Assembly: GCF_002251435.1 (NCBI RefSeq)
Contig: NZ_NPJI01000034.1
Location: 82,946 to 146,945 of the forward strand
Direction of reading: 5' to 3'
Origin: Prevotella sp. P2-180
GTDB taxonomy: Bacteria > Bacteroidota > Bacteroidia > Bacteroidales > Bacteroidaceae
DNA length: 64,000 nt
Shown: in pieces, positions 18,188 to 26,217 of the stretch
Position numbering within the stretch: position 1 is the first letter of the stretch
Layout of the letters: the number at the start of each line of letters is the position of its first letter
The notes under the pieces: model-generated
The model's input: the letters and a program-made list of their open reading frames with translations, nothing else
Databases searched by the model: none
Told to the model about the DNA's origin: nothing
Program-made: the position numbers and the translations under genes

Positions 18188-19040
18188 GTCAGAACTCATC
18201 ATCAATGAAGATGGCAGTGTCTTCCATCTTCATCTTCGTCCAGAACAGCTTGCTGACCGTGTCATCCTCGTAGGTGACCCAGGCCGTGTAAATCTCGTTG
18301 CATCATATTTCTCCAACGTAGAATGTGAAATATCCAACCGTGAGTTCCACACCATAACGGGCACATACTTAAACAAACGCATAACCGTATTGAGTACAGG
18401 CATAGGCTGCGACAATATAGACATTGTACTCAACGAACTCGATGCGCTTGCAAATATCGATTTTTCTACGCGCGAGGAACATGAAACTCCACGCAGCTTG
18501 ACAATCGTCCGCATAGGTACCTGCGGCGGCCTGCAGCCATACACACCCTCTGGCACTTTCATCGCCTCACAGAAGAGCATCGGCTTCGACGGACTTCTCA
18601 ACTTCTATGCCAGGCGCAATGAGGTGTGTGACCTCAGTCTCGAAGACGCGTTCAAGGCTCATGTCATTTGGAATCCGCAACTTTGTGCACCTTATGTTGT
18701 GGACAACGATTCAGACCTGCTACAAAGCATAGCTGCCGACGATATGGTACGTGGTATTACCATATCCTGTGGAGGCTTCTACGGACCTCAAGGACGCGAG
18801 CTCAGGCTTCCTCTTGCCGACCCGCATCTCAATGAAAAGATAGTAACGTTTGAACACGAAGGACTCCGCGTTACAAACTTCGAGATGGAGGGAAGTGCAA
18901 TAGCAGGTCTTGCCAAGCTTATGGGCCATCGTGCCTTAACCTGTTGCATGGTAATAGCCAACAGAAGGGCCAAGAACGTGAAACTCAATTATAATAACAC
19001 CATCGACGTCCTGATAAAGAAGGTTCTCGAAAGAATTTGA
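18159..19040 (+). CDS. Nucleoside phosphorylase (uridine phosphorylase-like)
   Basis: About 293 residues from ATG 18159 (MQKTKKYFAESELIINEDGS), chosen because homologues start here and the longer frame only reads through the preceding coiled coil. PNP/UDP family marks are VILVGDPGRV, TITGTYLNKRITVLSTGIGCDN, IVRIGTCGGLQP and the C-terminal VTNFEMEGSAIAGLAKLMGH with the ribose-binding MEGS. It phosphorolyses a nucleoside in salvage; the base specificity is not certain. It overlaps the upstream gene and ends 10 bp before mnmE. Confidence 0.9.
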   Translation: MQKTKKYFAESELIINEDGSVFHLHLRPEQLADRVILVGDPGRVNLVASYFSNVECEISNREFHTITGTYLNKRITVLSTGIGCDNIDIVLNELDALANIDFSTREEHETPRSLTIVRIGTCGGLQPYTPSGTFIASQKSIGFDGLLNFYARRNEVCDLSLEDAFKAHVIWNPQLCAPYVVDNDSDLLQSIAADDMVRGITISCGGFYGPQGRELRLPLADPHLNEKIVTFEHEGLRVTNFEMEGSAIAGLAKLMGHRALTCCMVIANRRAKNVKLNYNNTIDVLIKKVLERI

Positions 19041-19050
19041 AAAGACATAT

Positions 19051-20424
19051 ATGATAGACATAGACAACAACGACACCATCTGCGCCGTGGCAACGGCTGC
19101 AGGAGGTGCCATTGGCGTCATCAGGGTTTCCGGACCTGATGCCATCAGTCTTACCGACAGCATCTTCAGTCGAAACTTGCAGGATGCTTCACCCAATACC
19201 ATCGTTTATGGCAACATTGTTGGCACAAACAATGATATAGTTGATGAGGTACTTGTAAGTATTTTCCGTAAACCTCATTCATACACCGGCGAAGACTCTA
19301 CAGAGATTTCCTGCCATGGCTCGCGCTATATTCTCTCAAGGGTTATGCAATTGCTCATCAGTGCAGGCTGTCGTCAGGCACAGCCTGGAGAGTTCACCCG
19401 TAGGGCATTCTGTAATGGGAAACTTGACCTTAGCCAGGCAGAAGCCGTTGCCGACTTGATAGCCTCTACCAATGAGGCGACCCATCACATTGCCCTCGGA
19501 CAGTTGCGTGGCAATATTACCAATACCCTTTCCTTGCTTCGCGACCAGCTTCTCAAAATGACCTCTCTGCTTGAACTCGAACTCGACTTCAGCGACCATG
19601 AAGAACTGGAGTTTGCCGACCGCTCCCAGCTCCGCCAACTTGCAGAAGAGATAGACAGCCGCATTGTCAAAATGATAAGCTCCTTCGCATCCGGACAGGC
19701 AATAAAGAAAGGTGTTCCGGTTGCCATTGTAGGAAAGACAAATGTAGGAAAGAGCACCTTGCTCAATGCCATTCTCGGCGAACAAAGGGCAATAGTGAGC
19801 GATGTCCATGGCACCACCCGCGACATCATAGAGGATGCCATCGACATACGTGGTGTAACGTTCAGATTCATCGACACAGCCGGACTACGCACCACAACCG
19901 ATGAGATAGAACAGATAGGCATAGGGCTGACCTATCGGAAACTCAACGAAGCTACAGTGGTGTTGTGGGTCGTAGATGAGATGCCCACAGCCAGCGAAAC
20001 AGCTGAAATGACACAACGATGCCGCAACAGCCAGCTAATCGTGGTGAACAACAAGACAGACCGGAAAAATCTTGTCGAAAGTCTAAAGGAAGAATTGAAA
20101 GACATTCCCGTTATCGGCATATCTGCTCGTTGTGGAGAAAATATCGACAGCCTTCAAGACATGATTTTCGAAGCCGCCGACATACAGTCAGTCACCGCCA
20201 ATGATGTAGTAGTCACCTCGTCGCGCCATTATGAGTCGCTGCAGAGAAGCCATGAGAGCATGATGCGCACCATAGAAGGCATAGACCTTGGCATCAGTGC
20301 CGATTTACTGAGCGAAGACCTCCGTTCATGTCTTGAATCCATGTCAGAAATCACAGGTCGTGGTATCATTACCTCAAACGAAGTCCTCTCCAACATCTTC
20401 TCCCACTTCTGCATCGGTAAGTAG
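19051..20424 (+). CDS. mnmE: tRNA uridine-5-carboxymethylaminomethyl modification GTPase
   Basis: 457 residues. With MnmG it modifies U34 of tRNAs. Seen: N-terminal folate-binding domain (TICAVATAAGGAIGVIRVSGP), G1 VGKTNVGKSTLLN near 226, G3 DTAGLR, G4 NKTD, and the C-terminal CIGK (Cys motif needed for modification). Complete, third gene of a + strand run, and convergent with the DUF1593 gene (25 bp between stops). Confidence 0.98.
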   Translation: MIDIDNNDTICAVATAAGGAIGVIRVSGPDAISLTDSIFSRNLQDASPNTIVYGNIVGTNNDIVDEVLVSIFRKPHSYTGEDSTEISCHGSRYILSRVMQLLISAGCRQAQPGEFTRRAFCNGKLDLSQAEAVADLIASTNEATHHIALGQLRGNITNTLSLLRDQLLKMTSLLELELDFSDHEELEFADRSQLRQLAEEIDSRIVKMISSFASGQAIKKGVPVAIVGKTNVGKSTLLNAILGEQRAIVSDVHGTTRDIIEDAIDIRGVTFRFIDTAGLRTTTDEIEQIGIGLTYRKLNEATVVLWVVDEMPTASETAEMTQRCRNSQLIVVNNKTDRKNLVESLKEELKDIPVIGISARCGENIDSLQDMIFEAADIQSVTANDVVVTSSRHYESLQRSHESMMRTIEGIDLGISADLLSEDLRSCLESMSEITGRGIITSNEVLSNIFSHFCIGK

Positions 20425-20449
20425 GTTTCCTGCACCTATTTCAAATTCG

Positions 20450-21835
20450 TCATTCTGTCGGTTTGATGATGACTCTGCGATAAGCGGGCAAGGCGTACTT
20501 GCTTTGGTCGTGTACCTCGCAGATGATGTGAATCTCATCGTTTGCAAAAGTTGTTGGCATGTCCACTTTAACTGTCGAAGAAGTGGCATTGCTGACAGTT
20601 GCCTTTGCCTGACTGATACCATCCTGCTGCCACCATTTGAAGGTGAGCCCATCACCATCGGGGTCGAATGACGCAGAAGCGTCGAGACTGATGGTCTGCC
20701 CAGCTTTTGCCATGATGACGATAGCATCAGTTCCGTTCTCACCATTGACGACAGCTACCGGATTGCGGTTACCCTGTCCCTTCTCAGCCCATTCGATGCG
20801 GGCGATGAAGTCGTTAAGTTGTGAAGGATAGAACTGTCTGTAATACGTTTCCGAGATGCTCTTCACAGGCTCCTGCCAACTGGTCCACGCACAGGTTGTC
20901 GAGTCCTTGGTCATTGTCCAAATATGAAAACCGCCCCAACCCACCTGCATCGGTTCTTCAGGATTGTGCAGACCATTGGGAATTACGTTCAGAAACGAAG
21001 GTGTATCACCCTCCACACCATATTTATAATCAGGATACTGTCTGCCCAAAGTGGCATGTCCCTGAATCTGCGTTCTGATCAGCTGCCAGTAATCCTGTCC
21101 GAGACCGCATTGCAACTGCCATGTGCCTTCATCCCACACAAACAGAAGATCTCTGGCAAACTCCCTGCGCATCCACTGATGAGAGCTGTATGCCAGATCC
21201 ATGCGCATTGCATACACCATATCCTGATCAGTGATGGTGTATAGACGGAGCTTATGCAGAAACGCCTTCAGCTGTTCGGGCGTGCGCGTCTGCTTCACCT
21301 TCCAGATCGCCTGAGCCAATGTGTTGGCACCACCCCACGCACAAACCCAGATGGGGCGCTCATCCTTCTCGTCAGCCAGACGGATAATCAGTTCGCTACC
21401 CTCGCTGTCGTTGTCGCTGCCAATCACCTTGATGCCAGCCCGTTGACTACCCATCACACTCCGGCTACGAATGTACTCCACACTTGGCCAGTAGCCCATC
21501 TTCTGACAACCGTTCTCTTTCTCTAAGCTGAGAAAAGCCATTTGGTCAGATCGTTTCATCAGGTTATGCACATCCGCCCCGTAAGCCTCTACCACCGAAT
21601 CACGATAGGCAGCGCTCTTCGTGGGATAAGGGTCGCAGTTCCAGCCCGTCGAGGTGATGATACCCTCAATCTCCAGTTGGTCGGCATAGCAAAGCAGATG
21701 CACCAGCGACTCCGTATCATCAGGTTCAAGATCCGGTTGTCCGATGTCAGTCAAGATCACCACACGAGGTTTCAGTTGTGCCTGTGCTCCCATTGCCAGG
21801 ATACAGAGCAGCAGGGAAATAAGCAAATTCTTCAT
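20450..21835 (-). CDS. Secreted DUF1593 nucleoside-hydrolase-like protein
   Basis: About 461 residues from ATG 21835 with signal peptide MKNLLISLLLCILAMGAQA. The N-terminal domain has an Asp-rich site near the mature end (VVILTDIGQPDLEPDDTESL) like Ca-dependent nucleoside hydrolases, and IKVIGSDNDSEGSELII. The C-terminal about 90 residues are a beta-sandwich (ISLDASASFDPDGDGLTFKWWQ). Such proteins are often linked to polysaccharide breakdown; the substrate is unknown. An in-frame start at 21880 is rejected because it lies before the signal peptide. Confidence 0.88.
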   Translation of the reverse strand: MKNLLISLLLCILAMGAQAQLKPRVVILTDIGQPDLEPDDTESLVHLLCYADQLEIEGIITSTGWNCDPYPTKSAAYRDSVVEAYGADVHNLMKRSDQMAFLSLEKENGCQKMGYWPSVEYIRSRSVMGSQRAGIKVIGSDNDSEGSELIIRLADEKDERPIWVCAWGGANTLAQAIWKVKQTRTPEQLKAFLHKLRLYTITDQDMVYAMRMDLAYSSHQWMRREFARDLLFVWDEGTWQLQCGLGQDYWQLIRTQIQGHATLGRQYPDYKYGVEGDTPSFLNVIPNGLHNPEEPMQVGWGGFHIWTMTKDSTTCAWTSWQEPVKSISETYYRQFYPSQLNDFIARIEWAEKGQGNRNPVAVVNGENGTDAIVIMAKAGQTISLDASASFDPDGDGLTFKWWQQDGISQAKATVSNATSSTVKVDMPTTFANDEIHIICEVHDQSKYALPAYRRVIIKPTE

Positions 21836-21952
21836 ATCATCTAAAAGTCTGCTGATTATTTTATGCCGCAAAAATAACAATTATTTTTCGAATGACATTG
21901 GATTTTTTTGCGATTTTAACATTAATTTGCGACAGAGCAACAACGTGCGTTT

Positions 21953-22254
21953 GTAAGCGTCTCCACGATGGCGTATTGCGTAGTCCAAATTATTGTTTAC
22001 CTTTGCCTCGTTTTTTTAAAAAGGTAACAAAACATTCGCCACATGATGCCAGCCATGCAAGATATTTGTTTGTCTTGTTATATGCGATTTTTATGGAAAT
22101 CGCATCGTTTTTCAATAAAAAATCGTACCTTTGCACCGAAATGTCAGATAGACGTGAATACTGAACAATATGAGGTGACGCTGAACAGGAAAGAAATATA
22201 TGGCATTACCAATAAGCAAAGACGAACTGCTGAGGGCGAAGGCTGGGAATGGTA
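21953..22254 (+). repeat. 300-bp duplicated promoter segment, copy A
   Basis: Nearly identical to 53151-53450, starting at GTAAGCGTCTCCACGATG and running through GACGAACTGCTGAGG. It contains a dyad ATGCGATTT-TTATGG-AAATCGCAT (22082-22105), a -7 element TACCTTTG (22126-22133), and the start of a short reading frame MALPISKDELLR. The first about 40 bp also match VirE-type coding sequence in copy B. The rest of 21836-22412 shows no other gene. Confidence 0.85.
22126..22133 (+). promoter_or_regulatory. Promoter -7 element in copy A with upstream dyad
   Basis: TACCTTTG followed by CACC, a strong Bacteroidota -7 match. A 9-bp perfect dyad (22082-22105) covers the -33 region and looks like an operator. 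It can drive the truncated frame at 22200 and perhaps the SDR gene cluster beyond. Confidence 0.65.
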
Positions 22255-22295
22255 ACTTCCTTGCGACGATGCCCATATCATCAGGCTTTTGTTGA
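22200..22295 (+). pseudogene. Truncated 5' end of an AlbA_2-type (divergent AAA) ATP-binding protein gene
   Basis: 31 codons beginning MALPISKDELLRAK. The start resembles MALPINIxxLL, typical for AlbA_2-domain putative DNA-binding proteins, then breaks off into unrelated sequence and stops. The paralogous start MALPINIDELLRTK occurs in copy B at 53399. The identification rests on about 12 residues and is tentative. Confidence 0.4.
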
Positions 22296-22412
22296 CGAGA
22301 ATGCTTATCTTTTCTCTATTGGACAAACAAAATGTCAATAAGGATTCGTAATTAAAAAAACTCTGGAAATCAGGAACAATAATTGAACGTCGACTACAAT
22401 AAGATAACTGCA

Positions 22413-23120
22413 ATGGAATACAAAGATAAGGTAGTAATAGTGACAGGCGGTGCGCATGGCATCGGCAAATGTATCTCAGAGGAGTTCCGAAAGAGAGGGG
22501 CTTCTGTTGCGGTCATTGATGTGCGTGCGGGCGACCATTTCGTTGGAGACATCTCCCAGAAGAATGTGCTGGAAACCTTTGCCGATGAAATAATTGGCAA
22601 GTACGGCAAAGTGGATTACATAGTCAATAATGCCCTTCCTCTGATGAAGGGGCTGGATGAATGTACGTGGGAGGAGTTTCAGTATGCCTTGACAGTCGGG
22701 ATTACTGCACCTTTCTATCTTGTCAAGCTGCTCGCTCCGTATCTTGCCGAGGGAGCATCGATAGTAAACATATCATCCTCGCGCGACCGCATGAGTCAGC
22801 CGCAGACAGAGAGCTACACGGCTGCCAAGGGAGGTATTGCCGCCCTTACCCATGCCCTTGCCGTTACACTTCGGGGCAAGGCAAGGGTCAACTCCATTTC
22901 TCCGGGATGGATTGATACGGACTTTAAGGAATACGATGGCGCAGATGCGGTGCAGCAGCCGGCAGGACGTGTTGGCAACCCGATGGACATCGCCAATATG
23001 GTGCTGTTCCTCTGCTCCGACAAGGCAGGATTCATCACTGGCGAGAATATCTGCATCGACGGTGGCATGACCCGGCAGATGATTTATCATGGCGATCATG
23101 GTTGGACGTTAACCGAGTAA
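22413..23120 (+). CDS. SDR-family oxidoreductase
   Basis: 235 residues from ATG 22413 (MEYKDKVVIVTGG). Classical short-chain dehydrogenase: TGGAHGIGK cofactor motif, NNA, NISSSRD catalytic Ser, and YTAAKGG for Tyr/Lys. The substrate is unknown. It is the first of a long same-strand series of small genes running to 33.1 kb, with short spacings. Confidence 0.92.
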   Translation: MEYKDKVVIVTGGAHGIGKCISEEFRKRGASVAVIDVRAGDHFVGDISQKNVLETFADEIIGKYGKVDYIVNNALPLMKGLDECTWEEFQYALTVGITAPFYLVKLLAPYLAEGASIVNISSSRDRMSQPQTESYTAAKGGIAALTHALAVTLRGKARVNSISPGWIDTDFKEYDGADAVQQPAGRVGNPMDIANMVLFLCSDKAGFITGENICIDGGMTRQMIYHGDHGWTLTE

Positions 23121-23143
23121 ATAACAAGGAATTCATCGGATAA

Positions 23144-23413
23144 ATGGAAGAAATTATCTGTTTTCTCCTTGCCATCAACATTGCCACATTCCTCTTGTAC
23201 GGCATTGACAAGTACAAGGCAAAGAAAAACAAATGGCGCATATCAGAGGCTACACTGCTGACGATGGCTGCCATAGGTGGCAGTATCGGAGCATGGGCAG
23301 GTATGCGACTTTGGCATCATAAGACGATGCACAAGAAATTCAAGTATGGCATACCTGTAATAATCATCATGCAGATTGCCTTGGTGGTATATCTGCTAAC
23401 AAATTTTGAATGA
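23144..23413 (+). CDS. DUF1294 membrane protein
   Basis: 89 residues with three hydrophobic segments; the IDKYKAKKNKWRISEATLL and GGSIGAWAGMRLWHHKTMHKKF signature is split across the first loop and second helix and is typical of DUF1294. An inner-membrane protein of unknown function, 23 bp after the SDR gene and 3 bp before the FKBP gene. Confidence 0.9.
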   Translation: MEEIICFLLAINIATFLLYGIDKYKAKKNKWRISEATLLTMAAIGGSIGAWAGMRLWHHKTMHKKFKYGIPVIIIMQIALVVYLLTNFE

Positions 23414-23416
23414 ACA

Positions 23417-23815
23417 ATGAATAAAAGAGAATACGCACAAGCTAATAAAGATTGGCTTGCTAACAAAGCACAGGAAGAGGGAGTGAAACCGCTCCCCAAG
23501 GGTATATATTATAAGGTGTTGGCAGAGGGCAAGGCTGACGGAAAGCATCCTACGCCTCGAAACATAGTTACTGCACATTACACAGGCCGAACCATCGACG
23601 GCAAGCAGTTTGACAGCAGCCGTGGCGGTGCTCCATTGGCAATACGTCTCTGTGATCTCATTGAAGGTTGGATCATTGCCATGCAGCAGATGTGTGTGGG
23701 CGACAAATGGGAGGTCTATATCCCTGCCGAAATGGGTTATGGCAAGTTCTCGCAACCAGGCATCCCTGGGGGCTCCACCCTCGTTTTTGAGATTGAGCTT
23801 TTTGGCATTGCGTAA
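23417..23815 (+). CDS. FKBP-type peptidyl-prolyl cis-trans isomerase
   Basis: 132 residues, cytoplasmic (no signal). PPIase core: KGIYYKVLAEGKADGKHPTP, VTAHYTGRTIDGKQFDSS, GWIIAMQQMCVGDKWEVYIP, GSTLVFEIELFGI. Assists proline isomerisation in folding. Complete single-domain form. Confidence 0.95.
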   Translation: MNKREYAQANKDWLANKAQEEGVKPLPKGIYYKVLAEGKADGKHPTPRNIVTAHYTGRTIDGKQFDSSRGGAPLAIRLCDLIEGWIIAMQQMCVGDKWEVYIPAEMGYGKFSQPGIPGGSTLVFEIELFGIA

Positions 23816-23906
23816 GTAAAGGAAACAGAATATAAACAAGATATGAATAAAGCCAAATGTATAAGATAGAAAAAAATGTTTTTGAATAAATTCGACAGTA
23901 CAAAAA

Positions 23907-24635
23907 ATGAAAGATAAGATTATTTCATTTATCTGGCAGCACTTTCTGCTTCTCATTTCGCTTTATGTGATGACGCTTGGAGTAGCCGTATGCGTCAGGA
24001 GTCAACTTGGTAGCAGCGTGATCTCGACCATACCATACGTTATGGCGAGTGCTGGCGAGTTTATGGACGCAGTACCGGAGTGGACCATCGGTACCTATAC
24101 CATACTAATGAATGCCGTCTTCGTTGTGGCACAGATACTGATACTAAGAAGAAACTTTGAGTGGGTACAGCTGTTCCAGCTCGTTATCGGATGTTTCTTC
24201 GGTATGCTCATTGACTTGAACATGTATCTGACACAGTGGCTCCTGTCCGATACGCTCTGGATTAACGCCTTGGTACAGATTGCCGGTTGTACCATCCTTG
24301 GCATCGGCATTGCTATGGAGGTTAAATGTGGTTCCGTAACTATGCCTGGTGAAGGAATTACGATTGCTATCCACAAGGTTACAGGTCTTGAGTTTCCGAA
24401 AGCAAAGATAAGAGTTGACACTTCACTCGTCATCCTTGCCGTCATCCTCTGCTTTCTTTTGCTCGGATCTTGGCAATGGCAGATAGTAGGCGTTGGCACA
24501 CTATTCGCCATGGTTTATGTGGGCATGGTGGTTAGATTTACCGACAAACATATCGGGTGGTTTGACCGCATCCTTGCCTACAAACCAGGATTCCGTCGCT
24601 ATGTCTATGGGTTGGCTCGCTATATTAAACACTAA
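23907..24635 (+). CDS. YitT/YczE-like multi-pass membrane protein (DUF6198-type)
   Basis: 242 residues with five to six transmembrane segments (LLLISLYVMTLGVAVCV, LFQLVIGCFFGMLIDLNMYL, LVILAVILCFLLLGSW and others). The family signature is GSVTMPGEGITIAIHKVTG. Function unknown; possibly a small-molecule exporter. A 91-bp gap precedes it. Confidence 0.8.
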   Translation: MKDKIISFIWQHFLLLISLYVMTLGVAVCVRSQLGSSVISTIPYVMASAGEFMDAVPEWTIGTYTILMNAVFVVAQILILRRNFEWVQLFQLVIGCFFGMLIDLNMYLTQWLLSDTLWINALVQIAGCTILGIGIAMEVKCGSVTMPGEGITIAIHKVTGLEFPKAKIRVDTSLVILAVILCFLLLGSWQWQIVGVGTLFAMVYVGMVVRFTDKHIGWFDRILAYKPGFRRYVYGLARYIKH

Positions 24636-24726
24636 TAACACATTAAATGATGATATTTGGCTATCTTGAAATTGAACTTGACAATGAGATTTCTGCAACT
24701 CATCAAGCTTACAATAGAGACTAACA

Positions 24727-25154
24727 ATGAAAATGAAAGAAATGTGGTTGATATTTGCAATTCTTTCTGCTGTTTTTGCTGCAGCTACATCCATACTGGC
24801 AAAGATTGGTATCGAAGGCGTAGATTCCAATCTGGCTACGGCCATCCGCACCATGGTGGTTCTGCTGATGGCATGGGGCATGGTATTCCTGACTCATAGC
24901 CAGGGAGGTATCAGCTCCATAACACCAAAGAGTTGGCTATTCCTCATACTTTCTGGTTTTGCAACGGGAGCATCTTTGCTATGCTCCTTCTATGCCTTGA
25001 AGATAGGCGAAGTCAACAAGGTTGTACCAATAGATAAGTGTAGTTTGGTACTGACCATACTCTTTGCGGCCTCTTCTTAGGTGAAGCTTTCACATGGAAG
25101 ACTCTTGTAGGTTCCATACTTCTACTTGCTGGAACATTGATCATAATATTGTAA
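24727..25154 (+). pseudogene. EamA-family small transporter, frameshifted near its 3' end
   Basis: The main frame gives MKMKEMWLIFAILSAVFAAA through DKCSLVLTILFAASS and stops at 25080. In the next frame the expected tail follows directly: FLGEAFTWKTLVGSILLLAG then TLIIIL and stop at 25154. Together they make one intact about 140-residue single-EamA transporter, so a one-base indel lies at about 25065-25078. It is either a recent mutation or a sequencing error. Confidence 0.85.
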
Positions 25155-25167
25155 ATAGATTAAGATA

Positions 25168-26202
25168 ATGAAAGCATATACATATATAGATAAAGGCAGG
25201 TTTGAATTGATTGACAAGCCCAAGCCTATGATTCAGGAACCTACGGATGCCATAGTTCGTGTGACCATGAGCAGCATCTGCACAAGTGACCTGCATATCA
25301 AGCATGGCAGTGTTCCAAGGGCTGTGCCCGGCATCACCGTCGGGCATGAGATGGTGGGTGTAGTGGAAGAACTGGGCAATGAAGTCGGGGGATTCTGTAA
25401 AGGCGACCGTGTGACGGTGAACGTGGAAACTTTCTGTGGAGAATGTTTCTACTGCAAGCATGGCTATGTGAACAACTGTACATCGCCACACGGTGGATGG
25501 GCACTTGGCTGCCGCATCGATGGCGGTCAGACGGAATATGTTCGTGTACCATTGGCACAGCAGGGACTGAACCATATCCCCGACGGTGTTACAGACGAAC
25601 AGGCGTTGTTTGTGGGTGACATCCTCGCCACGGGTTTCTGGGCGGCACGTATCAGCGAAATCTCTACAGATGACACTGTGTTGATTATCGGAGCAGGACC
25701 TACAGGCATCTGCACTTTGCTTTGCACCATGCTGAAACATCCCAAGCGCATCATTGTCTGTGAGCAATCAGCTGAACGTCGGGCTTTCGTTAAAGCGCAT
25801 TACGCCGATGTATTGCTGACGACTCCAGATGAATGTTCCGACTTCGTAATGCAGCACAGCGACCATGGAGGTGCTGACCGAGTACTGGAAGTGGCTGGTG
25901 GTAAGGACACTTTCCAACTGGCCTGGCAATGTGCTCGTCCCAATGCAATAGTGACTGTTGTTGCCCTTTATGATGAGCCACAGGTACTGCCTCTGCCTCA
26001 GATGTACGGCAAGAACCTTACCTTTAAGACGGGAGGTGTGGATGGATGTGATTGCCAGGAAATCCTGCAACTCATCAAGGAGGAAAAGATTGACACCACA
26101 CCGCTCATCACCCACCGTTTTCCGTTGGAGAGGATAGCTGAAGCCTATGAACTCTTTGAGCAGAAGCGAGATGGAGTGATCAAAATGGCCATAACTCAGT
26201 AA
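25168..26202 (+). CDS. Zinc-dependent alcohol dehydrogenase (MDR family)
   Basis: 344 residues. Catalytic zinc site SICTSDLHIKHG and GHEMVGVVEELG; structural-zinc-like Cys cluster CGECFYCKHGYVNNC; Rossmann motif LIIGAGPTGICTLL near 176. Probably NAD(P)-dependent oxidation of a secondary alcohol or polyol; the substrate is not identifiable. It lies 13 bp after the EamA stop and 15 bp before the beta-lactamase/esterase fusion, so is likely in one operon. Confidence 0.92.
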   Translation: MKAYTYIDKGRFELIDKPKPMIQEPTDAIVRVTMSSICTSDLHIKHGSVPRAVPGITVGHEMVGVVEELGNEVGGFCKGDRVTVNVETFCGECFYCKHGYVNNCTSPHGGWALGCRIDGGQTEYVRVPLAQQGLNHIPDGVTDEQALFVGDILATGFWAARISEISTDDTVLIIGAGPTGICTLLCTMLKHPKRIIVCEQSAERRAFVKAHYADVLLTTPDECSDFVMQHSDHGGADRVLEVAGGKDTFQLAWQCARPNAIVTVVALYDEPQVLPLPQMYGKNLTFKTGGVDGCDCQEILQLIKEEKIDTTPLITHRFPLERIAEAYELFEQKRDGVIKMAITQ

Positions 26203-26217
26203 ACAGATAAAGAGAAG

